Shown: positions 45,066 to 52,515 of the stretch, piece after piece
How the letters are laid out: every line of letters starts with the position of its first letter
Position numbering within the stretch: position 1 is the stretch's first letter
NCBI GenBank assembly: GCA_900543805.1
Contig: UQTE01000009.1
Span: 1-64,000 of the forward strand
From: an uncultured Sutterella sp.
Lineage (GTDB): Bacteria > Pseudomonadota > Gammaproteobacteria > Burkholderiales > Burkholderiaceae_F
DNA: 64,000 bases
Direction: 5' to 3'
Notes under the pieces: generated by a model
What the model was told of the DNA's origin: nothing
The model's input: only the letters and a program-made list of their open reading frames with translations
Database searches by the model: none
Made by a program: the position numbers and the translations under genes

Positions 45066-47162
45066 ATGCCGTCCCTTCTTCAAAAAGCCGGATCCCTGAC
45101 CACCTCGATCGCGCGGCACAGCGACGTCGCCATGGTCGTCCTCATCGTGGTCGTGATCGCGCTCATGATCATTCCGTTGCCGACGCCGCTCGTCGACACG
45201 CTGATCGGCGCGAACCTCACGCTGTCGTTCCTCATGCTGATGATGGCGATGTACGTGAAGACGCCTCTGGAGTTCTCGGTTTTTCCGACGATGCTCCTCT
45301 TCACGACGCTCTTTCGCGTGGGCCTCAACATCACGACGACGCGCCTGATCCTCCTGCAGGCCGACGCCGGTGAAATCATCTTCACCTTCGGCGAATTCGC
45401 GACGGGGAGCAACTTCGTCGTGGGCGCCGTGGTCTTCCTGATCCTCACGATCGTGCAGTTCCTCGTGATCGCCAAGGGTGCGGAACGCGTGGCCGAAGTC
45501 GGCGCGCGCTTCACCCTCGACGCCATGCCGGGCAAGCAGATGTCGATCGACGCGGACCTGCGCGCGGGCGTGATCGACATGGAAGAGGCCCAGCGCCGCC
45601 GCGACGACGTGCAGATGGAGAGCAAGATGTACGGCGCCATGGACGGCGCCATGAAGTTCGTCAAGGGCGACAGCATCGCCGGCATGGTCGTGACGCTCGT
45701 CAACATCGTGGGCGGCACCATCATCGGGATGACGCAGCGCGGGATGTCCGCAGGCGACGCCCTGCAGCTCTACGGCGTGCTTACGATCGGCGACGGTCTC
45801 GTGAGCCAGATTCCCTCGCTTCTCGTCTCGATTTCCGCGGGCATCCTCATCACGCGCTCGGGCGACTCGCGCGAAGACATGGGCTCTCAGGTCGGGAAGC
45901 AATTCTTCCGTCAGCCGCGCGCCCTTGAAATGGCGGGCGCCCTCATCTTCCTCTTCGCGCTCATTCCGGGCTTCCCGAAGCCCCAGCTCTTTACGCTCGG
46001 CTTTGCCGTCGGGGGCTTTGGCTACATGCTTCGCCGCATCGACGAAAACCGCGCCGCCGCGCCCTCGCCCGAAGCCGCGCTCGAGAAGACCCTCGCTCCG
46101 GTGGGCGCCAAGGCGAAGCCCAAGCGCGCCGTTTCCGGAGAGGAATTCTCGCCCACGGTCCCGATCATTCTCGACATCGCACCCGACATCGGCGAGTCGA
46201 TCAACTACAACGACCTCAACGGCGACCTCATCGAACTGCGCCGCGCGCTCTACTTCGACCTGGGCGTCCCCTTCCCCGGGATTCATCTGCGCCCGAACCC
46301 GAATTTGCCCTCCTTCGCCTACACGCTGAACCTCAACGAAATTCCGATCGCGACGGGTCAGCTCGTGAAGGGCTGCGTGATCGTGCGCGAAACGCCCGAG
46401 AACCTCGCGCTTCTCGACATCGAATGCCGCGAGACCGCGCCCTTCCTTCCGAACGTAGACTCCGTGTGGGTGTCGGCCAAAGACGAAAAGCGCCTCACGG
46501 CCGCGGGGATCGCCTGCATGAATCATTCGAAGATTCTCGCCTTCCATCTCTCGCTTCTCTTGACGCGCCATGCGGAAAGCTTCATCGGGATGCAGGAGAC
46601 GAAGTACCTCCTCGACAAGATGGAGGAGCGCGCCCCCGACCTCGTGCACGAAGCGACGAGACTTTTGCCCGTGCAGCGAATCGCCGAAATCTTCCGGCGT
46701 CTCGTGCAGGAGCGCGTCTCGATCCGCGATCTCCGTTCGATTCTGCAGGCTCTGATCGAATGGGCCCCGAAGGAAAAGGACGTGGTGATGCTCACCGAAT
46801 ACGTCCGCAGTGCGCTCAAGCGCCAGATCTGCTACATGCACTCGAAGGGCCAGAACATGCTCCCCGTCATTCTGATGGAGCCGCAGGTCGAGGAAACGAT
46901 CCGCAAGGCCGTGCGCCAGACGTCGGCCGGGGCCTTCCTTTCGCTCGATCCGGGTTCTTCGCAGCGCATTCTCGACGCCCTCGAAAAGACGGCCGGGAAG
47001 TACCGCACGAGTACGCAAAAGCCCGTGCTGCTCGTGAGCATGGACATCCGCCGCTACGTACGGCGTCTGATCGAGTCGAAGTTCTACGAACTCCCCGTCA
47101 TGGCCTATCAGGAAGTGACGCCCGAGATTTCCGTGCAGCCCGTGGCCCGGATTCACATCTGA
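45066..47162 (+). CDS. sctV: T3SS export gate protein SctV
   Basis: A 698-residue FlhA/YscV homologue: about eight membrane helices in the first 330 residues with the FHIPEP-type signature region (LFRVGLNITTTRLIL, then DAMPGKQMSIDADLRAG), and a large cytoplasmic domain (~360-698) that forms the nonameric substrate-docking ring. It is the last gene of the plus-strand T3SS operon and is followed by a strong terminator. No good ribosome site precedes the ATG, so translation may be coupled to sctY. Confidence 0.97.
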   Translation: MPSLLQKAGSLTTSIARHSDVAMVVLIVVVIALMIIPLPTPLVDTLIGANLTLSFLMLMMAMYVKTPLEFSVFPTMLLFTTLFRVGLNITTTRLILLQADAGEIIFTFGEFATGSNFVVGAVVFLILTIVQFLVIAKGAERVAEVGARFTLDAMPGKQMSIDADLRAGVIDMEEAQRRRDDVQMESKMYGAMDGAMKFVKGDSIAGMVVTLVNIVGGTIIGMTQRGMSAGDALQLYGVLTIGDGLVSQIPSLLVSISAGILITRSGDSREDMGSQVGKQFFRQPRALEMAGALIFLFALIPGFPKPQLFTLGFAVGGFGYMLRRIDENRAAAPSPEAALEKTLAPVGAKAKPKRAVSGEEFSPTVPIILDIAPDIGESINYNDLNGDLIELRRALYFDLGVPFPGIHLRPNPNLPSFAYTLNLNEIPIATGQLVKGCVIVRETPENLALLDIECRETAPFLPNVDSVWVSAKDEKRLTAAGIACMNHSKILAFHLSLLLTRHAESFIGMQETKYLLDKMEERAPDLVHEATRLLPVQRIAEIFRRLVQERVSIRDLRSILQALIEWAPKEKDVVMLTEYVRSALKRQICYMHSKGQNMLPVILMEPQVEETIRKAVRQTSAGAFLSLDPGSSQRILDALEKTAGKYRTSTQKPVLLVSMDIRRYVRRLIESKFYELPVMAYQEVTPEISVQPVARIHI

Positions 47163-47182
47163 GCGCCGCCGCGGTCCAACGC

Positions 47183-47220
47183 AAAAGGATCCGCACGCCC
47201 GTCGGGGCGCGGATCCTTTT
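47183..47220. terminator. Strong bidirectional terminator after sctV
   Basis: AAAAGGATCCGC-ACGCCC pairs with GGGCG-CGGATCCTTTT around a short loop, leaving A/T runs on both outer sides. It separates sctV from the convergent binding-protein gene and can serve both. Confidence 0.9.
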
Positions 47221-47244
47221 GCTTTTCTTGGGAGACGGGCTTCG

Positions 47245-48351
47245 TCACTTCTGCGTGACGAAAGCCTTTTCCATGGTGACGAGCACGCCGAAATCCGGCG
47301 TCCAACCGATTTCGAGCGCGCTCACTAGGTTGATGACGAAGCGGGTCCGCTCGGCAAAGACCTGCGGACACTTGCGCGGGGACGTCCCTTCTAGGACGCG
47401 TCGGATCACGTCCGCTTCAAAGGCGCCGTAGCCCTCGAAACTTTCGTTCCCGACGCCAAGCAGGATTCCGTGCTCGACGAACTCCTCTCCCGACTGCGCA
47501 AAGCTCGCCATTGCGTATTCCGCAAGGAGACGCGTAAGCTCTGCATATTCGTCCGAGGTCGCCCGGAACCAGTGAAAGACGACCGCGTCGCATCCGCGGC
47601 GGTGCGCCTCGCGAACGGCTTCGAGAATGTCCGCGAAGCGCTTGGCGGCTCCTTCGCCGTCGTCGGAGTACGTAATACACTCAAAACCCGCGCCCAGGCT
47701 TCGACACGAGGCTTCTACCTCCCCGGCGCCCGCCTTCTCGACGGACGACGCCGCGACGACGAGCGCAAGCCGCCGGAAGGGACGAAGCGCATGAAAGCCC
47801 CTCACCTCTTCTCCATACGGATCGCGCCGCACGAGCGCATGGAGGTTCTCGCGGCCCGAATCCGTTTCCGAGGCGACGATCCCCGTTTGAACGGGGTTCG
47901 AGCTTCCGAGCGAGAGAACGGGAATTTCCGAGGTGAGCTTCGGGATGTCGAGACCCGCCTCCGTGCCGAAGGTGAAGATCATGTCCACGTCGCGGCGCGT
48001 CCTCAGACGCTCTGCGATGTCGGCATTCACTTTCTCGCGCACGTCCCTGTCCCACTGATAGCTGTAGTGACCGTCGGGGAGAAAGCGAAGCGCGCCCGAA
48101 GCGTGGGTCAGCGCCTCCCACAGGTCCGACGTGTCCTCGCGGTCCGAGTCCGCCACGTGCGGCACGTCGCGCACGAGGCCGAGGGCTTCGAGTCCGGCGA
48201 TCGTGGCTTCGAAAATGCGCCGGTAGCGCACGTAGTCGCCGCCCGTCACGAGGATGACGTTTTTGGGCGTTCCCGACTGAGCCGCCTTCGCGGGCGGTGC
48301 GCCCGCCGCGAGGAGCGAAAGAAAGAGAAGCGCTTCACGTCTCGTCAGCAT
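47245..48351 (-). CDS. Periplasmic substrate-binding protein (ABC-type) linked to the phosphatase
   Basis: A 368-residue exported protein with an RR-containing signal (TRREALLFLSLLAAGAPP). Its two-domain plan resembles ABC-transporter periplasmic binding proteins of the TrpX/peripla-BP-like kind (VILVTGGDYVRYRRIF ... IFTFGTEAGLDIPK ... EIPVLSLGSSNP). No permease or ATPase genes adjoin. Instead its start codon overlaps the stop codon of the membrane phosphatase upstream (ATGATG), behind an AGGAGG site. It is therefore more likely a sensor partner that presents a ligand to the phosphatase's periplasmic domain than an importer component. The ligand is unknown. Confidence 0.75.
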   Translation of the reverse strand: MLTRREALLFLSLLAAGAPPAKAAQSGTPKNVILVTGGDYVRYRRIFEATIAGLEALGLVRDVPHVADSDREDTSDLWEALTHASGALRFLPDGHYSYQWDRDVREKVNADIAERLRTRRDVDMIFTFGTEAGLDIPKLTSEIPVLSLGSSNPVQTGIVASETDSGRENLHALVRRDPYGEEVRGFHALRPFRRLALVVAASSVEKAGAGEVEASCRSLGAGFECITYSDDGEGAAKRFADILEAVREAHRRGCDAVVFHWFRATSDEYAELTRLLAEYAMASFAQSGEEFVEHGILLGVGNESFEGYGAFEADVIRRVLEGTSPRKCPQVFAERTRFVINLVSALEIGWTPDFGVLVTMEKAFVTQK

Positions 48352-50297
48352 CATTCTTCCTCCTGCGTGTGCCGAATGGCGAGCATCGTGATGTCGTCCG
48401 ACTGCGGCATGGTCTTTCGCCAGGCGACGACCGCTTCGAGCATGCCGTCCACGAAGGCCCGCGGGTCGTTCGAAGAGCGGGCTTCGGCGGCCGCAAGGAT
48501 CCCTTTTTCGCCGAAGAGTTCCCGGTTTTCGTTCATGGCTTCCGATACGCCGTCGCTGTAGACGAAGAAGAGGTCCCCCGGTCTCAACTGCAGGGCGTAG
48601 CCCTGGTACTGCGCCTCTTCGAAGACGCCCACGAGCGGACCGCTCACGTTGCGCACCGCCTGAGGCGGCTTGCCGCGGTCGGCCGGGAGCCAATACGGTG
48701 GACAATGTCCGCCGTTCGCATAGGTAAGGAGTCCCGTGTCGGGCTCGAAAATCCCGATCCAGAGCGTTACGAACATGCAGTTTTCGTTGTTCGCCGCCAA
48801 TCGGTCGTTCACCGTCTTGATGACGGCGGCGGGCTCGAACCCGTTGCTCAAGGCGTTTCGGATGAGCGTGAGCGTCACGCTCATCATGAGGGCGGCGGAG
48901 ACGCCCTTGCCCGAGACGTCGCCCAACACGAGCGCCCGCCGTCCGCCCGGCAGACGGATTACGTCAAAGAGATCGCCCCCGACTTCCTTTGCGGCCACCA
49001 TCTTCGCCGCCGCATCGAAGCCTTCCGCATGAAACGCTGCGTCGTCCTTGGGAAGCATGCTCGTCTGAATTTCACGCGCGGCGTTCAATTCGCCTTCGAT
49101 GCCGTGCTGCTTCGCAAGCGACGCCTTCAGGTCGCGCACGTTCTTGTCGAGCGCCACGAGCATCTGCGAGAAGGCGCGCGCCACGTTGCCGATTTCATCG
49201 CGGCGCTTTGCCGGAAGGCTCCCCATGAGGGAGGAAAGGCCTTCGCCCCCGGCATCGTCGAACCGATAGGATTCGAGCCGCTTGGCGGTTGCGGAGATCC
49301 TGCCGAGCGGATTGAGGATTCTCGTAACGAGCGCAATGCCGAGAACCGAGATCACGCCGAAGAGAAAGAGCGCGATCCGCACGAGCTCGAGCGCGTGACG
49401 CGAGGCGGGCTCCGTAATGGTCGAAACCGGCACGGCCGTGCGGATCGACCAGTTGAGCGCGGGAAAGCGCCGCTCCAAGGTCAGATACGGAGTGCCCCCG
49501 AGCGTCACGGTGCCCGAAGTGACGGTGTTCCCTTCATTGAGCGCCAACCGCTCCGTAGGGGCCGACCAGGCCATGGGGAAGGAACCGCGCCAGACGATGT
49601 TGCGCCCCTCCCCGTCCACGACGGCGAGCGACGCGTCCTTCGGAAAATCGAGCGAAACCACCCGGTCGGAGAGGCGCTCGGCATAGAGCTGTCGCTGCGC
49701 CGCCGGCGGGACTTCGAGATAGTCGACGTTCTGCATGACGACGGCGATCACGCCGTCGATCTTTCGAAAGACCGTGAGATAGGGCTTTTCTTCCCCCCTT
49801 TCGTTCCTTACGCGGAAAAAGCTGCGGAAATCCCGCTGGAAGTTGCGGTCCGTATCGGAGACGATCGTTCGAAAGGGGACGCCGAGCCAGTCGGCGCCGT
49901 TTCTGCCGTAGAGCGCCTCGACCGCGGGAGAAGTTCTCACGAAAGTGCCGTCGGGACGAAGGACCGCCGTATGGGTGTCCCACTTCTCGAGCATGTACGT
50001 GAAGACGTCGTCCTTCTTCTCCAGGACGCCCGCGCGCCACCAGGACTCGATCGCGTCCAGTTCCGAACGGATGTCGTCCATTTCGATCGAGATCTTCTGC
50101 GTGACGAGACTCTGCTCGCTCAGAACCGAAAGACGCAGGTCCTCTTCGAGCATTCTCGAGAGACTCACGAACCGTTCGCGGGCGGCTTCGATCGAATGGT
50201 CGTAGACGTCCCGATAACCCATCCAGATCAACGGGAAGCTCGCCATCGACACGATCGCGCCGATCGCAATCACCAACTTCACGCGTAATGAGAACAT
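48351..50297 (-). CDS. Membrane PP2C phosphatase, RsbU/BtrU type
   Basis: A 648-residue sensor phosphatase. Helix 1 (about 7-27) and helix 2 (about 304-326) bracket a periplasmic domain of 275 residues of the dCache kind. A HAMP linker (~327-390) and a short coiled coil (ELNAAREIQTSMLP) lead to a C-terminal SpoIIE/PP2C domain with GGDLFDVI and LGDVSGKGVSAALMM metal-binding segments and YSDGVSEAMN. It should dephosphorylate the STAS protein at 23350 and thus release the target of the BtrW-like kinase. It shares an operon with a periplasmic binding protein. Chlamydial RsbU and Bordetella BtrU are functional parallels. Confidence 0.9.
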   Translation of the reverse strand: MFSLRVKLVIAIGAIVSMASFPLIWMGYRDVYDHSIEAARERFVSLSRMLEEDLRLSVLSEQSLVTQKISIEMDDIRSELDAIESWWRAGVLEKKDDVFTYMLEKWDTHTAVLRPDGTFVRTSPAVEALYGRNGADWLGVPFRTIVSDTDRNFQRDFRSFFRVRNERGEEKPYLTVFRKIDGVIAVVMQNVDYLEVPPAAQRQLYAERLSDRVVSLDFPKDASLAVVDGEGRNIVWRGSFPMAWSAPTERLALNEGNTVTSGTVTLGGTPYLTLERRFPALNWSIRTAVPVSTITEPASRHALELVRIALFLFGVISVLGIALVTRILNPLGRISATAKRLESYRFDDAGGEGLSSLMGSLPAKRRDEIGNVARAFSQMLVALDKNVRDLKASLAKQHGIEGELNAAREIQTSMLPKDDAAFHAEGFDAAAKMVAAKEVGGDLFDVIRLPGGRRALVLGDVSGKGVSAALMMSVTLTLIRNALSNGFEPAAVIKTVNDRLAANNENCMFVTLWIGIFEPDTGLLTYANGGHCPPYWLPADRGKPPQAVRNVSGPLVGVFEEAQYQGYALQLRPGDLFFVYSDGVSEAMNENRELFGEKGILAAAEARSSNDPRAFVDGMLEAVVAWRKTMPQSDDITMLAIRHTQEEE

Positions 50298-50351
50298 GCT
50301 TCCCTATTCCAAGCCCTGCCGACAAACGGGTCACGGCGCCCGCACCCCCCA

Positions 50352-50357
50352 TTGTAA
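50352..50357 (-). promoter_or_regulatory. Possible -10 element of the phosphatase operon
   Basis: On the minus strand TACAAT occurs about 55 bases before the phosphatase ATG. No good -35 hexamer accompanies it. The 250 bases between this operon and the Cys-rich repeat gene contain nothing else that I can support. Confidence 0.25.
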
Positions 50358-50546
50358 GGAGGCGAGCCCTGCAAAATGGCGCGAAATGTCCGGCAAATCG
50401 TACGTTGCGGACTCCAGATTTATCCCACCGTCCACTCTCTCTCCGGCAGGCGGGTCAAAGACCGTTCCGGGCCGTTTGCGAAAGGAAGGAACCCGCCGGG
50501 GAACGGCGAAGAAAATCTCCCTTCCCCAACGGATTGCGCTTTTCCC

Positions 50547-50885
50547 TCACATCGGCACGTGTTTGCCCGTCGGACTGTTGCGGCAAGATCCCGTGGTCAG
50601 GCTCAAGATGGAACTCGAGGAGTGTCCGCAGTATTTGCATACGTACCGGCTCTTCTCGTCACCCTCGTAAGGTACGTGCTTTTTCGTCGGGCTGTTTCGG
50701 CATGATCCCGCTGTCAGGCTCAAGATGGAACTCGAGGAGTGCCCGCAGTACCTGCAGAAGTACTTTCGCTTTTCCTCGCCCTCGTAGGGAACGTGTTTGC
50801 CCGTCGGACTGTTGCGGCAAGATCCCGCGGTCAGGCCCGATACGGAACTCGAAGAATGCCCGCAGTACATGCAATAAAACTTCAT
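50547..50885 (-). CDS. Three-repeat Cys/His ribbon protein
   Basis: A 112-residue protein that is almost nothing but three near-identical units with a 39-residue period. Each unit has C-x2-C-x14-C-x7-H (in unit 2, CRYCGHSSSSILSLTAGSC followed by KH) and a linker HVPYEGxEK, so each should bind one zinc or iron ion. The start at 50885 has AAGGAGACGAT upstream. I do not know a function; similar single or repeated units are seen in anaerobic gut bacteria. No T3SS or respiratory link is evident other than proximity. Confidence 0.75.
   Translation of the reverse strand: MKFYCMYCGHSSSSVSGLTAGSCRNSPTGKHVPYEGEEKRKYFCRYCGHSSSSILSLTAGSCRNSPTKKHVPYEGDEKSRYVCKYCGHSSSSILSLTTGSCRNSPTGKHVPM
50550..50880 (-). 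repeat. Three tandem 117-bp coding repeats
   Basis: The DNA of the Cys/His ribbon gene is a tandem repeat with a 117-base period and high identity between copies (for example the segment encoding CGHSSSS and SCRNSPT recurs nearly unchanged). The third copy ends early at HVPM and a stop codon. This points to recent unit duplication. Confidence 0.8.
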
Positions 50886-51054
50886 ATCGTCTCCTTTTGC
50901 CGGGACAGGGAAGCTTGGGATCGGAGGTTCATCCCGAACGCATTTGCGTCCCGCCATGCGAAAACCATAGCACTATGACCTCCGGATGCGCCAAGCCCCC
51001 TCGGCCGAAGCTTCGGGGGCTTGTCGTTCTCGGGGATGCCGAGTCGGAATCTTC

Positions 51055-51924
51055 TTAGAAGATCACCGGGTCAAAGTAGCCGGCAAAGAGCACCGCCGCA
51101 CGGAGCGCGAGCGCACCGCAGAGGGCGCACACGCCGCCCAAGGCCACCATGCCCTTCGAAGACTTCATGAAGAGCCCGATGAGGAAGGGAACGAGGATCC
51201 CGACGCCCACGGCGCCGCCCAGGAAGAGTCCGGCGTTGTCGCCCGAGAGGAGCGATTCGGCGCCGGCCACGGCACCCGGCGTACCGGCCAAGGCGACCTG
51301 CACGAAGGCGAAGATCACGAAGGCTTCGCCGATGTGCACGCCGTTGGCGGCGCTGCCGAGCCAATGCGGGTGACCCGTTTCAAGCTTGCCCGTCGAGGCG
51401 AGGATTTCGGCGAGACCCACCGCGCAGGCGAGACCCGAGAAGATCCAGAGGACCGGCAGAACGGCGGTCGTCCAGAGCGGAACGCCCACGGCCTGCGTCA
51501 GGAGGAAGCCCGAGTAGGCCGTCGCGGCCACGCCCAGGATGGCGTCGATCATGAGAAGACCGCAGGAGTCCGCCCAGCGGGCGTTCTTCCACATGCCCCA
51601 GGACTGGATAAGCGTCAAGACGCAGAGCACCGCGAGGATGCAGATGCCGATGAACATCCAGCTGCCGAAGTTGAACTTCCATTCGATGAGCGCGTTGATC
51701 GCGGCCATCGGAAGGTTCAGCATGCGCGCCAGGTGCGAGACCACAAGCAGGGTCCCGACGATGGCGGCGGCCGTCGCCACGTAGAAGACACGCTTCGAGC
51801 GAAGCCACCAATTGAGGAAGAGGCTCATGCCTGCCAAGCCCACGAACCAGAGGAAGAACGCGATGGTCCACCCCCAATGCGCCGTGGCGGCCTGGCTCGT
51901 CAATTCAACAAATTCGTACGTCAT
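51055..51924 (-). CDS. NrfD/PsrC-type quinone-binding membrane anchor
   Basis: A 289-residue membrane protein with about eight helices, of the NrfD/PsrC/TtrC family that moves electrons between quinone and the periplasmic iron-sulfur subunit. It lies directly after the ferredoxin-like gene (four-base overlap) and is last in the operon; a hairpin (AAGCCCCC...GGGGGCTT, 50993-51022) lies about 30 bases after its stop. It completes a three-subunit reductase, unlike the DmsAB pair at 10 kb. Confidence 0.88.
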   Translation of the reverse strand: MTYEFVELTSQAATAHWGWTIAFFLWFVGLAGMSLFLNWWLRSKRVFYVATAAAIVGTLLVVSHLARMLNLPMAAINALIEWKFNFGSWMFIGICILAVLCVLTLIQSWGMWKNARWADSCGLLMIDAILGVAATAYSGFLLTQAVGVPLWTTAVLPVLWIFSGLACAVGLAEILASTGKLETGHPHWLGSAANGVHIGEAFVIFAFVQVALAGTPGAVAGAESLLSGDNAGLFLGGAVGVGILVPFLIGLFMKSSKGMVALGGVCALCGALALRAAVLFAGYFDPVIF

Positions 51925-52505
51925 TTCACCACCACGAAGTAGTTGGGTTTCGTTCCCTTATGGGGAAGGAGCTTTTCGGTCTTCGAGACCGCGATCTTGC
52001 GGGAAATGTCGGAATTGGGATCCGACACGTCGCCGAACATGCGGGCCGAAACCGGACAGGCCGAGACGCAGGCCGGAAGTTCACCGTTCTTAACGAGCTC
52101 TTCGCAGCCGTGTCCCATGCACTTCATCGGAAGACCGGTGTCGGGATGCGACCAGCGCACGTCGTAGGGGCACGACGCAATGCAGTAGTTGCAACCGACG
52201 CAGCGGCTTTCGTCCGTCTTGACGAGCCCCGTTTCCGGATCGCGGTAGTTCGCGCCGAAGGGACAGGTGTCGATGCAGGGGGCGTTTTCGCACTGCTGGC
52301 ACTGAACCAGCATGTGCACCGGGCGCTTGGCGCGCTCGAGCGTCACCTTGCGGATGTTGGCCGCCAACCAGTCCCAACCTTCGTTGGGGCGCTCGAACAT
52401 TTCCGGATAGTTCGTCTGCGCGCACGCGACGATGCAGGCGTTGCAGTCAACGCAACGCGTGGCGTCAAAGAGGTGCGCCAGCTGCTTTTTGGATTTCGTA
52501 GTCAT
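51921..52505 (-). CDS. 4Fe-4S subunit of molybdopterin reductase (PsrB/PhsB/TtrB type)
   Basis: A 194-residue four-cluster ferredoxin subunit with Cys groups CVDCNACIVAC, CQQCENAPCIDTC, CVGCNYCIASC and C...CxxxC. It accepts electrons from the membrane anchor and passes them to the molybdenum subunit. It overlaps the anchor gene by four bases and follows the catalytic subunit by ten bases. Confidence 0.9.
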   Translation of the reverse strand: MTTKSKKQLAHLFDATRCVDCNACIVACAQTNYPEMFERPNEGWDWLAANIRKVTLERAKRPVHMLVQCQQCENAPCIDTCPFGANYRDPETGLVKTDESRCVGCNYCIASCPYDVRWSHPDTGLPMKCMGHGCEELVKNGELPACVSACPVSARMFGDVSDPNSDISRKIAVSKTEKLLPHKGTKPNYFVVVK

Positions 52506-52515
52506 GGCTTCTCCT

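Noticed and set aside
20749..47162. The cluster as a flagellar export system
   Set aside because: It contains a secretin, lipoprotein SctJ, needle and translocators, YscE/YscG and SctX/SctY, and has no flagellin, hook or motor genes.
50550..50880. Possible CRISPR array from the regular 117-base periodicity
   Set aside because: The period is too long, the copies lack distinct spacers, and the repeat is a coding unit with conserved metal-binding residues.
50288..51058. Plus-strand open frames across the repeat gene, one with an AAGGAGG nearby
   Set aside because: The repeated Cys/His units with conserved spacing lie on the minus strand. The plus-strand frames are their complement and show no family pattern.
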